Source: JAUSNA01 sp964568885 (GTDB taxonomy: Bacteria; Patescibacteriota; Microgenomatia; Levybacterales; GWA1-39-11). Taken from it: 63,225 bases of DNA. Location of the stretch: assembly GCA_964568885.1 (NCBI GenBank), contig CAZMSF010000003.1:1-63225 (forward strand), given 5' to 3'. Positions 1-8,506 of the stretch are shown piece after piece (position 1 is the first letter of the stretch; each line of letters starts with the position of its first letter). The notes beneath the pieces are model-generated. The model made no database searches, had not been told where the DNA came from, and saw nothing but the letters and a program-made list of their open reading frames with translations. Position numbers and translations under genes: made by a program.

Positions 1-526
1 TGCTTTCAAATTTCGAATCATCTGTTCGCAAAACTAAATAATTAAATCCTTTCGCTCCAACAATTTCCATCACAGCATCATTGTCACCCTCAAAGAAAAA
101 CCCTGTATCAGACATCATAAGAGTCATATCTGCTCCCGAAGGAGCGGTTGAATCCGGATGTGAATGAAATGAAACAACAGGAAAATGGACACTCGGTTTG
201 CGGGTAAGCAACCTTACAACGCTATGCTCGTTTCCAATATTGGGATTTTGAGGAAATGTCCATGCGCCTGTGTTCGCGTTTAAAAAACCATACGCACCCC
301 TCTCAAGTTTCTTCGGGTCTGCTTGGGTCAAATCAGATAACCATGAAGCATACATGTCAAATGCTATAGAAGTAAAAGTTTCTGGTAATTCAGCGTGTAA
401 TGGCAGTGTTTCATTGTCAGTTAAAAAAAGTTGCTCTAGCTCTCCTCCTTTATACAATTCATCAGGGTTTGGAAAGGGAACTTCTCTATTCCGTTGCCGC
501 GGTTTAGCAGTATGAAACTCGGTCAT
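1..526 (-). CDS. JAMM/MPN-domain metalloprotease-like protein (partial, 3' end missing)
   Basis: An open frame of 175 codons runs from ATG at 526 off the left edge with no stop. It carries the sequence HSHPDSTAPSGAD (about residues 122-134), which fits the zinc-binding JAMM signature HxHP-x(n)-S-x-x-D, with a Glu shortly upstream (in GNEHSVV) that could be the catalytic acid. Members of this family remove ubiquitin-like tags, cleave isopeptide bonds or act in cysteine/thiamin sulfur transfer; some DNA-repair RadC proteins share the fold. There is no signal peptide. The start lies one base after the stop of the phosphorylase gene (TAA-A-ATG), so it is co-transcribed with it. Substrate unknown; the metal motif is seen directly, the enzymatic class is inferred. 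Confidence 0.6.
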   Translation of the reverse strand, partial: MTEFHTAKPRQRNREVPFPNPDELYKGGELEQLFLTDNETLPLHAELPETFTSIAFDMYASWLSDLTQADPKKLERGAYGFLNANTGAWTFPQNPNIGNEHSVVRLLTRKPSVHFPVVSFHSHPDSTAPSGADMTLMMSDTGFFFEGDNDAVMEIVGAKGFNYLVLRTDDSKFES

Positions 527-527
527 T

Positions 528-1799
528 TTACTCAATCTCAAAAATGGGGAACATCTCAAGTGAATCGGTTGCCTCCGAAAGCCTGTGTTCGGTTTCGCTA
601 TACATATCAAATAAAATTTCTCTCGCATTTACCGTGTCCCCAATTCTTTTATGAAGATACAGCCCAGCCTTGTGATCTTGGGGAGCTCCTAAGACTTTTG
701 CAATAATTGTGAGGTTTGTACTCTTTATTCCTTTTACTACCCCTTTTTTGTCTGCCCCAACCGATTTTGTAAATGGGCCTGCGTGAAGTTTGTCAGACGT
801 TATGGATGCATCGCCTCTTTGCGCACCAATTATTTCCATCATTTTTTTGTGCGCTCTGCCTGATACCAAAATATCCGTAGCCCAGGCAAGTGTCGTTTCA
901 AATTTAGCTGCCTCTTCCTTTATCGGACCTTCAGCATCCTCAAGACAAAGTTCGAGAAGGCGAGCAGCCAAGTCGAGCGATTTTTTTTCAAGAGGCAAGG
1001 GCCTGTCTTTCGCTTGTTCCAAGACTTTTAGAGCGTCGGCAGCTTCAAGAAGTGGCCCAATACCGTTGCCGGCTGGCTCGGATGCATGAGTTACAATCGC
1101 CTCAAGTTTTATATCAAACCGTTTCGCCAAATATTTGAACTTTTTAGCAAGACTTTCCGCATCTTCCTTATGGTGGACTTTCATTGTTGAACCGTAAGGG
1201 ATATCAATAACAACGTGATTTGAACCGAAAGCAACTTTTTTTGCCATGACAGAAACGAGAATTTTGTCATAACTTTCAAGTGCTAAAGGTTCTTCTACGT
1301 GAATAATTTCGTCATCTGCGGGGGCTATTTTGAAACTTCCTCCCCACACAATACATGCATTTGTCTTTTCGACAATTTCGTAAATTTCTTTTTCGTCAAA
1401 AGTAACTTTTGCTATCGTTTCCATCGAATCGGCTGTTCCGGCAGGGGTGGTAATTGCGCGAGAAGAACTTTTTGGAATAGTAAACCCGGCAGAAGCGATA
1501 ATTGGCACGACTATCATCGTCGCCCGGGTTCCGGGCAAACCCCCGATGGAGTGCTTATCAGCTACAATTCCTTTAAAATGCAGGTGTTCACCTGTTTCAA
1601 CCATCGCCTTTGTCAAATAGTATATCTCGTCATACGTAAAACCTTTTGAATATCCGGAAGCGGCAAAATAGGTGGTCAACACATCACCCAACCTATCATG
1701 GGCAATCTCATCCATAATTGCATAGATTTCTTTATACGACAGGGTTTTCCCTATCAATTTTTTTTGTATGGCTTTTAATGCCTCTTCATTATTGGTCAT
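528..1799 (-). CDS. Thymidine/AMP phosphorylase family protein, short form
   Basis: 423 residues. The block DKHSIGGLPGTRATMIVVP (residues 81-99) and SSRAITTPAGTAD (112-124) are the phosphate- and substrate-binding segments of nucleoside phosphorylases and resemble the archaeal-type AMP phosphorylase more than classical DeoA. Family enzymes split AMP or thymidine with phosphate to base plus (deoxy)ribose-phosphate. Archaeal AMP phosphorylases are about 500 residues with an extra N-terminal domain of about 80 residues; that domain is absent here. In the AMP pathway the product is isomerised and used by form III RuBisCO, but neither partner gene is in this window, so the nucleoside specificity is open. 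It follows a small membrane-associated gene by 3 bp and precedes the JAMM gene. Confidence 0.85.
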   Translation of the reverse strand: MTNNEEALKAIQKKLIGKTLSYKEIYAIMDEIAHDRLGDVLTTYFAASGYSKGFTYDEIYYLTKAMVETGEHLHFKGIVADKHSIGGLPGTRATMIVVPIIASAGFTIPKSSSRAITTPAGTADSMETIAKVTFDEKEIYEIVEKTNACIVWGGSFKIAPADDEIIHVEEPLALESYDKILVSVMAKKVAFGSNHVVIDIPYGSTMKVHHKEDAESLAKKFKYLAKRFDIKLEAIVTHASEPAGNGIGPLLEAADALKVLEQAKDRPLPLEKKSLDLAARLLELCLEDAEGPIKEEAAKFETTLAWATDILVSGRAHKKMMEIIGAQRGDASITSDKLHAGPFTKSVGADKKGVVKGIKSTNLTIIAKVLGAPQDHKAGLYLHKRIGDTVNAREILFDMYSETEHRLSEATDSLEMFPIFEIE

Positions 1800-1802
1800 T
1801 TA

Positions 1803-2018
1803 TCATCCTCCGCCCTTGAAAGACTCCAGAGCAGTCCTAAAAAATCCTCTCACTATGCGCATTGAGTGATAAAAGAAAAACATCAGAAGCTGCTGGACCG
1901 CAGGCCAAATATTGTAGAAAAATCGGTAAATCCTCTCTTTCCAGACCTGTAGCGCGTGCTCTTTTTGGAGTTGAGCATCATTATATTGAGAGTAATTGTT
2001 AACTTGATTTGGATCCAT
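1803..2018 (-). CDS. Small hypothetical membrane-associated protein
   Basis: 71 residues, not recognised. The N-terminal 25 residues are polar (Asn/Gln-rich); residues about 30-60 are rich in Phe, Trp, Leu and Arg and could be one membrane segment or an amphipathic helix lying on the membrane (WPAVQQLLMFFFYHSM). It ends in GGG. It sits between a sortase gene (36 bp upstream) and the phosphorylase (3 bp downstream) on the same strand, so it is likely co-transcribed. No function is proposed. Confidence 0.6.
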   Translation of the reverse strand: MDPNQVNNYSQYNDAQLQKEHALQVWKERIYRFFYNIWPAVQQLLMFFFYHSMRIVRGFFRTALESFKGGG

Positions 2019-2054
2019 TTTATTAACTATATATTAAATATGCCGACTTCTAAA

Positions 2055-2786
2055 CTACCCTTCCTGCAAACTTGCTCTTACAACCAAACGCTTCCAAGTT
2101 GTCCCCGGAGGGGTACAGGTAATAATTGTTATATAGCTGTTGTCATACGCTTGAGAAAAAATATTGGGGTCATTCGAGTCAACAATAGTTTTTGAGAAAA
2201 CCTTATAGCGGTAGTCTTGATTATTAACCGTAAGTAAAATCTCATCTCCGTCTTTTAGCAAATGGAGATGAGCAAAAATTGCCATATAATTTTTTGGGTC
2301 AAACCACTGAGGGAGCGTTGAATGACCAAAAATAACCGATGTACCATTTTCGGTCGGGCTTTTTGAGGTTGAAAAATATTGCACCAAATGTTTTGAAAGA
2401 TCAAAATCAACGGCAGACACTTTCATATGAGAAATATTTTGTGTTGGAATGGAAAGTTCGTATTCGGCAACTTTTTGAAGGGCTTTCTTGTCGCGTCGGG
2501 CATTCGGAAACCAATTCCTTGCATCAGCAAAATTTGCCGTCATATTACTGATACCCGAGCTAAATAATCCCTTCATCGAACTTCCCCCACCCAAAACAAA
2601 CCGCTGGGGAAGCGGAGTTTGGATATCACTACCCGCAAATGCTGACGACAGATATAGGTGATACGACAAAACCGGAAAAAAGAAATACAACAATAAGATA
2701 AGTCCAAAGCAAATACTTGTCAGACCTAAGACTTTTTTCCGTTTTCGAAAAAACGGGGCACTTTTACCGTACGAATATCGATGCAT
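2055..2786 (-). CDS. Sortase (transpeptidase), class D/E-like
   Basis: 243 residues. A basic N-terminus is followed by one membrane helix (about residues 20-40), then an extracellular catalytic domain. The sortase triad is visible: H155 in IFGHSTLP, C224 in ITCTPPGTT and R233 in WKRLVVRA. Sortases cut LPxTG-like signals and link surface proteins to a cell-wall or pilin amine. No LPxTG substrate lies beside it here; the recognisable LPATG protein is 28 kb away, next to a second sortase (29444-30001). It lies 10 bp downstream of the large single-pass protein 2797-5055 and probably shares its transcript. The residues between the membrane helix and the core (45-105) are longer than in the second sortase. 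Confidence 0.9.
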   Translation of the reverse strand: MHRYSYGKSAPFFRKRKKVLGLTSICFGLILLLYFFFPVLSYHLYLSSAFAGSDIQTPLPQRFVLGGGSSMKGLFSSGISNMTANFADARNWFPNARRDKKALQKVAEYELSIPTQNISHMKVSAVDFDLSKHLVQYFSTSKSPTENGTSVIFGHSTLPQWFDPKNYMAIFAHLHLLKDGDEILLTVNNQDYRYKVFSKTIVDSNDPNIFSQAYDNSYITIITCTPPGTTWKRLVVRASLQEG

Positions 2787-2796
2787 ACGAGATATA

Positions 2797-5055
2797 CTAC
2801 TGGGTTTTAACTTCTACTTTTATATTGCCTTTGTTAAGGGATGTTATTAAAGGCAAATAGGGAAGCTTGTTGGGAAATACTACCGTTACATCCGAAATTC
2901 CGGATACGGACTTTAATTTTGCGATAGCATCCTTTTCACTTTTTCCCGCAATAAGCTGAGGGATTTTTGAAACATCAAGCTGAGGTTTGAAAACCGCATT
3001 AAAGGATAATTTTGCGCTGATATCTTTTTTGTTTTGCTGAATATCTGAAATTTGTATGGTTGAATCAGACTCCGATAACTTGAAGTCTGCCGGCACATTA
3101 AAGTTGTTTGATGTTGAGATGAATTTAGATAATTCCTCTTTTTTGTATACTCCCAACGTATACTCAACAGTTGCAGTAAGTTTGACATTTTTCGCCTCAT
3201 CATTTTCTTTTTTATCAAATTTCTTTTCTTTAAAATCGGCGGTTAAATACGAAGGCACCATTGCCTCATCTCCTTGCAATTTGGCCGTTGCTTGAGATGA
3301 CGCTTTTTCAAAAAGCCTCTTTGTTACGGTATCTTCCAGTCCCTGCAGATCTTTTTTCGATACCACCTGAACCTCTTCTTTTGTTCCTCCCGAGAAAGCA
3401 CTATCATTTCTTCCAAAAAGATCTGAAGTCGGGGTTCCTTTAACCGTAAAATTAGTCGATGAAGGAAGATTGTATTCTTTTCCGAAGTTGGCAGCAGTCA
3501 CTTTTGCCTGCACATTTGAAAATGACGTCGAGAAAGAGCTGGTCGAGGCAATAGATACGGAATCGTTGAGGGTAAAACTCAAATTGTTGGATGAAACGAC
3601 CGTTGTGCCTTTCTCAATTTGCTTTGGCTGTTCGGTTTTGTTAAAAATTGTTATCGTACCTGTTGCTTTTTGACCCGTATCTTTTTGACCGGTCGTCTCC
3701 TGAGATTCTTCTCCTTGGACTTCCTCATTTAGTGTTGATATTTTTAAAGTCTTGTCAGAAAAAGAAGAATCACCGCTCGTCGTAAGAGTAATATCCAAAG
3801 AATCCTGCGTGAATGCTTTTTTGTCTGTAAAAACAATGACGTCCGTTTTCAAAAATACCATATAATACAGCACGATAACGCCAATTACTGCAATAAGAGC
3901 AATAAGAGGAATTGCAAGTTTCCTACCGCTCCCAAAAATCCGCGGAATTTTTGCAAAACTGCTGGGCGTAAATAGTTCCGAAACCATTGATAAAATACCG
4001 GCCCCGCTCCTCCCTTTTGCTCCTCCTCTTGCTTCCCCATCAATAGAATCTTCTTCGTATAGTTGTTCTTCACCATCATCCGATTGTTCAACCCCATGAT
4101 GTTTTACGATAATCGGTTTTTCATTCACTTCTTCAGCAAAATCAAATTCTCCACTTTTTTTGGGTGTCTCTGGCACCGGTTCTTTTTCTTCAGCAATCTC
4201 TGCAACATCTGCATCTTTAACGAAGCCAAATAAATCGTTAGACCTGGTGAGCTCTTCCTCATCTTCTCCTATTTCCTCACTTGTTGCTACCGCCACATCG
4301 CCTTTCAAGGAAACATTAAGCTGAGTTGCAACACCGCTAATAATTGCTTCGTTTTCAAAACCCCGCTCAAGTATTGCCACTTGCGGAAGATGCATGAAAG
4401 GAAGGTCTTTTGTCCAGTGGTGAGACAGGAATTTTTGCTGGATGTTTTCCGATTCTTTGTTGTGAAGAAGCACTATTTTTGAAGGCAGAACATCAAGGCT
4501 TGTCACTTCTCCCAAGAGTTTTTCGACCGTGGTTTCAACTCCGTCCTCAACCATCCCATGCTTAACATCAATTACATTTCCTCCTCTCACGATAAATACC
4601 GTCAGATACTTTTCGGAAAGCTCAACAAAAATTCCATTTACCGGAGCGCCCTCCTTCTTCTGCAGGAATGCGATAATTGCCTCAATTGAGACGATAAAGC
4701 CCATAGGGGTTAAGGCCAGTTCAACGCTTATTTTTTTAAGCTGAGTGAGTCTTTCGGGCTTGATTTTTCCCTCTTCAACCCAAGAATGCGGAACCGCAAA
4801 AATTGTTTTTTCGAGCGTGGCGTTTTCCGGAAGGCTTAACTCTAATTTTGAAATGACTTTATCGCTTGCAACGACCAAGTCCTCGACAGTTGCATCTTCA
4901 AGGTCCAATAAGACCTCATGAGAAGCTAGTATAATAAGTGTTTTCTCCTGTTCTTTAAAAAGAATAGAAGAAATCTTATCGCTTTCAAAAATTAAGGAAA
5001 GGAAGAATTCTGTCGATACGGTTTTTGTAAGAAATGGTATGGCAGGAAGACGCAT
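2797..5055 (-). CDS. Single-pass protein: actin-like cytoplasmic part plus baseplate-J-like exterior
   Basis: 752 residues. Residues 1-250 look like a divergent actin/PilM/FtsA-type fold (repeated short beta blocks such as NGIFVELSEKYLTVFIV and IVLLHNK), without a clear nucleotide motif. Residues 260-345 are acidic and Pro/Glu-rich. A membrane helix spans about 380-402. Residues 405-752 lie outside: a Ser/Thr-rich region with the KATGTITIFNKTEQPKQIEKGT segment type found in baseplate-J-like proteins of Patescibacteria, and a C-terminal Lys-rich beta domain. It is followed by the sortase gene at 10 bp and preceded by alaS (20 bp). Role unknown; an envelope scaffold that couples an inner actin-like module to an outer domain is a fair guess. 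Confidence 0.65.
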   Translation of the reverse strand: MRLPAIPFLTKTVSTEFFLSLIFESDKISSILFKEQEKTLIILASHEVLLDLEDATVEDLVVASDKVISKLELSLPENATLEKTIFAVPHSWVEEGKIKPERLTQLKKISVELALTPMGFIVSIEAIIAFLQKKEGAPVNGIFVELSEKYLTVFIVRGGNVIDVKHGMVEDGVETTVEKLLGEVTSLDVLPSKIVLLHNKESENIQQKFLSHHWTKDLPFMHLPQVAILERGFENEAIISGVATQLNVSLKGDVAVATSEEIGEDEEELTRSNDLFGFVKDADVAEIAEEKEPVPETPKKSGEFDFAEEVNEKPIIVKHHGVEQSDDGEEQLYEEDSIDGEARGGAKGRSGAGILSMVSELFTPSSFAKIPRIFGSGRKLAIPLIALIAVIGVIVLYYMVFLKTDVIVFTDKKAFTQDSLDITLTTSGDSSFSDKTLKISTLNEEVQGEESQETTGQKDTGQKATGTITIFNKTEQPKQIEKGTTVVSSNNLSFTLNDSVSIASTSSFSTSFSNVQAKVTAANFGKEYNLPSSTNFTVKGTPTSDLFGRNDSAFSGGTKEEVQVVSKKDLQGLEDTVTKRLFEKASSQATAKLQGDEAMVPSYLTADFKEKKFDKKENDEAKNVKLTATVEYTLGVYKKEELSKFISTSNNFNVPADFKLSESDSTIQISDIQQNKKDISAKLSFNAVFKPQLDVSKIPQLIAGKSEKDAIAKLKSVSGISDVTVVFPNKLPYLPLITSLNKGNIKVEVKTQ

Positions 5056-5075
5056 ATTGAAATTGTTTCACCCGT

Positions 5076-7057
5076 TTAAGTCACTTTGGCGTAGATACGC
5101 CGAACCCCCCGGGCAACTCCTTCTTCTTTTAGTATATCAAAACTGGCAATGGTACCGGTATGCTCAACGTGCGGTCCCCCGCAAAACTCTTTCGAATAGT
5201 CGCCAACAAAATAAACCTTCACATTTTCAGCATATTTATCATCAAATAGACCGATGGCTTTCAGATCTTTTGCCTTTTGCAAGGGCATTATCTCAAAATG
5301 AACTGGAAGATCTTCTTTAATTTTTTGCAGAACCATGTCTTTTACTTTTTGTATTTCCTCCTCGGTCAATTTTCTATCAAAGGTAAAGTCAAACCGTACT
5401 CTTTCCGACGTAATATTGCTTCCTGTCTGATGCACAGAGTTACCCAAAACATCCCGTAACGCCTGATGCATTAAGTGTGTCGCGGTATGTCCTTTTATTG
5501 TCAGTTCGTTATGGTCCGCAAGCCCCCCTGCAAATTTTTGCTCGGCGCCTTTTCGGGAAAGCTCTTGGTGCTCTTTTATCTTCTCAGCAAGTTCCTGGTC
5601 ATCAAAAGTATATCCCAAGCTTTTCAATTGAGTGGGACCCAAACCGAATGAAGTTATTGCTTTAAATGCAACATCGGCCGATATCTGGCTTACCCCCATC
5701 AATTCGTCACCAACCGTCACTTCCTGGGAAATTTTTGCAATTTCTTTTTCAATCAATTTCTTTCCACCGGCAAGAGCTTTCTGGTATGTTTGTTCCTCTT
5801 CAAGTATTGTGTTTTTTAACTCTTCAAACTTATTCAAAAGTACGGGGTCGGTATCGTTATATTGTTCGACAATTTTTTCAAGAATAGGGACAATTGTGTC
5901 ACCATTGAGAAGATAGAAATTGTCAAGACCTCGACGAATCAACCGTCTCAGTACGTACCCTTGCTCTTTATTTGAAGGCTTCACGCCATTTGAACAAATA
6001 AATAGCGCAGCTACGAAATGATCAAGTATTATGCGCATTTGGTGAGAAAATTTATTATACGGTTTTGCAGTTGTGTTAGTGATGGTATCAATAATAGGTT
6101 TGAATAAACTCGATTCGAAAACGTCTTGTTTGTTTTCGCTAACAGCCACCAATCGTTCAAGGCCACCCCCGAAATCGACGTTTTGTTTTGGAAGCTTTTC
6201 AAAACCTTTGTCAGTTTTTATATACTGCATAAAAACCGAATTTCCAATCTCAAGGTACCTTCCACAGTCACAATTCACATGGCACTTAAGATTTCTGNNN
6301 NNNNNNNNNNNNNNNNNNNNNNNNNNNNNNNNNNNNNNNNNNNNNNNNNNNNNNNNNNNNNNNNNNNNNNNNNNNNNNNNNNNNNNNNNNNNNNNNNTCC
6401 AATCTCAAGGTACCTTCCACAGTCACAATTCACATGGCACTTAAGATTTCTGTAGGGACTGTTCTCGTGGAGACCTAAATCACTGCCAAAGTCGTAAAAT
6501 ACTTCACTATCGGGCCCACCCGGCTCACCGTTCGGCATCTTGTCAGGGGTACCACTTCTTGACCACCAGTTTTTCTCAACCCCATATTCAAATATCCTAT
6601 TTTCCGTACTTATCCCTTTCTTCTCAAACAAACTTTTCCATATCTCAATACTCTCATTGTCTTTTGGAATTTCATTGCCACCGGCAAAAACCGTAACGAA
6701 TAATTTATTCGCATCAAGCCCTAACTCGTCGGTTAAGAATTCAAAAAACCATGGTAATTGTTCTTTTTTGAAGTAATCGCCTAAGGACCAATTCCCAAGC
6801 ATCCTAAAAAATGTCGTGTGCCGGTTATCCCCTATCTCATCGATATCTTGTGCGCGAAAAGAGTTCTGTGCATTTACCAATCGTGTTCCTGAAGGATGTG
6901 GTTCGCCTAGAAGAAATGGAACTAACGGTTGCATGCCGGAGGAAGTAAACAGCGTTGTGGGATCGTTAAGGGGAACAAGTGATGAGTTTTCTATATGTGT
7001 ATGCCCTTTTTTTTCGAAGAATCGGATGTATCTCTCAAGTATTTCAGAAGCTGTCAT
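5076..7057 (-). CDS. alaS: Alanyl-tRNA synthetase, interrupted by a scaffold gap
   Basis: Charges tRNA-Ala with alanine. The N-terminal part (7057 to 6398, 220 residues) has class II motif 2 (HTTFFRMLGNWSLGDYF); the C-terminal part (6297 to 5076) has the editing-domain zinc ligands HTATHLMHQ and CGGPHVEHTG. Between them are 100 N flanked by two copies of the same 55 bp. Removing the Ns and one copy leaves exactly 1827 nt, that is 608 codons plus stop in one frame, so the gene is intact in the organism. At 608 residues it lacks the C-terminal oligomerisation/C-Ala region of the roughly 870-residue E. coli enzyme. ATG at 7057 lies 10 nt after TGTTACAAT (extended -10, 7068-7073), so the mRNA has almost no leader. 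Confidence 0.95.
6243..6297. repeat. 55-bp direct duplicate, left copy, at scaffold gap
   Basis: Identical to 6398-6452. Both encode the alaS segment around NCDCGRYLEIG. The length is typical of a k-mer-sized contig overlap, so this is an assembly product and not a biological repeat. Confidence 0.95.
6298..6397. other. Assembly gap of exactly 100 N
   Basis: A run of 100 undetermined bases inside alaS. The 55 bp before it (6243-6297) and after it (6398-6452) are identical, so the gap is a default-size scaffold join of two contigs whose ends overlap. The true distance is most likely minus 55 bp. Confidence 0.98.
6398..6452. repeat. 55-bp direct duplicate, right copy, at scaffold gap
   Basis: Second copy of 6243-6297, directly after the N run. 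Merging the two copies restores the alaS frame. Confidence 0.95.
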
Positions 7058-7088
7058 AATAGAGCCTATTGTAACACGAAATTCGAGG

Positions 7089-7568
7089 CTATAAAAGTTT
7101 TTTTAGGCGTTCTTCCCATTCTGAAGCAATATTCTCAAACTCGACATACGGGACGTTTATTTTCTTCCAATGTTTTTTTATATAGTCATCAAGAAGTTCG
7201 GCAGTAAAAAAATGATTTTTCCTTTTTGCTATTCTTTTCTTGTGAATTTCATCGGGTGCCGTTACCAAAATGAGTTTTATCTTTTCTGAAAACGAATTTT
7301 TGACGAGATTTCTTGACGCGTTGTCAGGAAGAGAATCGGCAACCGCAATGCTCTCATGATGTTTTTGAAGACTTCTGATGTGAGTTATTATTCTTTCTAG
7401 CTTTAACAATCTATCTTCAATAGTAAAACTTTTATCTAACAATTTGTCTCTATCTTCCTCTGTCAGAAAATCATCGGCATCAATATAGGGAAATTCCTTA
7501 ATCAAAGAAAGCTTCTTGGCACAATAATCTTTTCCGATACCCGGGTATCCGAAAAACCAATATATCAT
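7089..7568 (-). CDS. P-loop NTPase, small-molecule-kinase-like
   Basis: 159 residues. A Walker A loop GYPGIGKD starts at residue 7, as in gluconate kinase, shikimate kinase and related AAA_33 proteins. A DADD motif follows at about residue 30 (possible substrate/Mg site), and a basic lid-like stretch (HKKRIAKRKNHF) is near residue 112. This suggests transfer of phosphate from ATP to a small metabolite or nucleotide in the cytoplasm; the substrate cannot be told. It lies 9 bp after the small gene 7578-7868 on the same strand and its product ends 31 bp before the alaS start. Confidence 0.65.
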   Translation of the reverse strand: MIYWFFGYPGIGKDYCAKKLSLIKEFPYIDADDFLTEEDRDKLLDKSFTIEDRLLKLERIITHIRSLQKHHESIAVADSLPDNASRNLVKNSFSEKIKLILVTAPDEIHKKRIAKRKNHFFTAELLDDYIKKHWKKINVPYVEFENIASEWEERLKKLL

Positions 7569-7577
7569 GATGTAGTA

Positions 7578-7868
7578 TTAGAAACGTATTTCAAAAAGAG
7601 CGCTAGATTGTAATACTCCGTCTTTAAATGCACCCATAATCTCATTTACATCAAAAAGCCTGAATTGGCCTGTCTCATCATCATAACGGTACTCTGCCCT
7701 AACTAATCCCTGGTGAGCTTCATTAGTCGCTGCCAATTTAAATTCCATCGCACTCATATGTACAATAGTGAGGCAGTCGGAAAATACATCGCGTTGAGAA
7801 AAAAGTTCCGGAACTTGTCTTACAAATTCCGAGCGTAATTCTTGAGATGGGAAGTTTTGCTCTACCAT
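7578..7868 (-). CDS. Hypothetical protein, 96 residues
   Basis: Not recognised. A soluble, mixed alpha/beta-looking protein without signal peptide or membrane segment; charged, with a C-terminal LFEIRF strand. It is tightly placed between nth (16 bp upstream) and the P-loop kinase (9 bp downstream), all on the minus strand, so it is probably part of that operon. No function is offered. Confidence 0.6.
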   Translation of the reverse strand: MVEQNFPSQELRSEFVRQVPELFSQRDVFSDCLTIVHMSAMEFKLAATNEAHQGLVRAEYRYDDETGQFRLFDVNEIMGAFKDGVLQSSALFEIRF

Positions 7869-7884
7869 ATCTTTATCTATCCAT

Positions 7885-8505
7885 TTAGTTTCCGATATGC
7901 CCTCTCAGAGGACAATCGGTGTGTTTGCAGCTTGCTTTGCAATAAGTACGTCCGTAGTAAATTAAACCAAGACCGAATTCGCGCCAATCCTTTTGGGGCA
8001 GCATTTCCATTAAATCTTTCTCTATTTTTGCCGGATCTTTTTGGCTGCTCAGACCGAACAGATTTGCCAGCCGTTTTACATGAGTATCTACAACTATCCC
8101 TTCACTTTTTCCAAATGCCTCTTGCAGTATAACATTTGCGGTCTTTCTGCCAATAAATGGCAATGCTATCAACTCGTCCATAGTTTGCGGCATATTGCCG
8201 CCATATTTTTCGGATACAATATGTGCCGCTTCCAATATTGCTTTCGCTTTCCCTTTATGAAAATTTATACTTTTTATGTCATTATCGAACTCATCATATG
8301 TTGCATTTTTATAATCATCCAAACTTTTGAATTTTTTAAATAGCGTTTCTGTGACTTTATTAACCCCCACATCAGTTTGTTGTGCGGATAGTGCAACTGC
8401 AACATATAGCTCCCAAGGGTTTGAGTGGTTAAGGGGAGTTTTCGGATTTGGGAATAACTCTTTCAGTTTTGCTGCTATCTGCCCTGCCTTCTTTTTGTTT
8501 TCCAT
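7885..8505 (-). CDS. nth: Endonuclease III, with a depleted Fe-S cysteine loop
   Basis: DNA glycosylase/AP lyase that removes oxidised pyrimidines. The helix-hairpin-helix plus catalytic Lys region (LPFIGRKTANVI) and the catalytic Asp (VVDTHVKRL) are present. The C-terminal cluster loop is odd: the canonical C-x6-C-x2-C-x5-C is replaced by C-x3-C-x4-C (YCKASCKHTDCPL) and there is no fourth Cys, so a normal 4Fe-4S cluster seems impossible. I start at ATG 8505, three codons inside a possible TTG start at 8517; the ATG lies one base after the TAA of yvcK. About 206 residues, normal for the family. MutY (44642-45445) in this genome also lacks cluster cysteines. Confidence 0.9.
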   Translation of the reverse strand: MENKKKAGQIAAKLKELFPNPKTPLNHSNPWELYVAVALSAQQTDVGVNKVTETLFKKFKSLDDYKNATYDEFDNDIKSINFHKGKAKAILEAAHIVSEKYGGNMPQTMDELIALPFIGRKTANVILQEAFGKSEGIVVDTHVKRLANLFGLSSQKDPAKIEKDLMEMLPQKDWREFGLGLIYYGRTYCKASCKHTDCPLRGHIGN

Positions 8506-8506
8506 A

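Noticed and set aside
6275..7057. alaS as two separate or broken genes
   Set aside because: The 55-bp duplication at the N gap explains the break completely, and frame and length are restored when merged.
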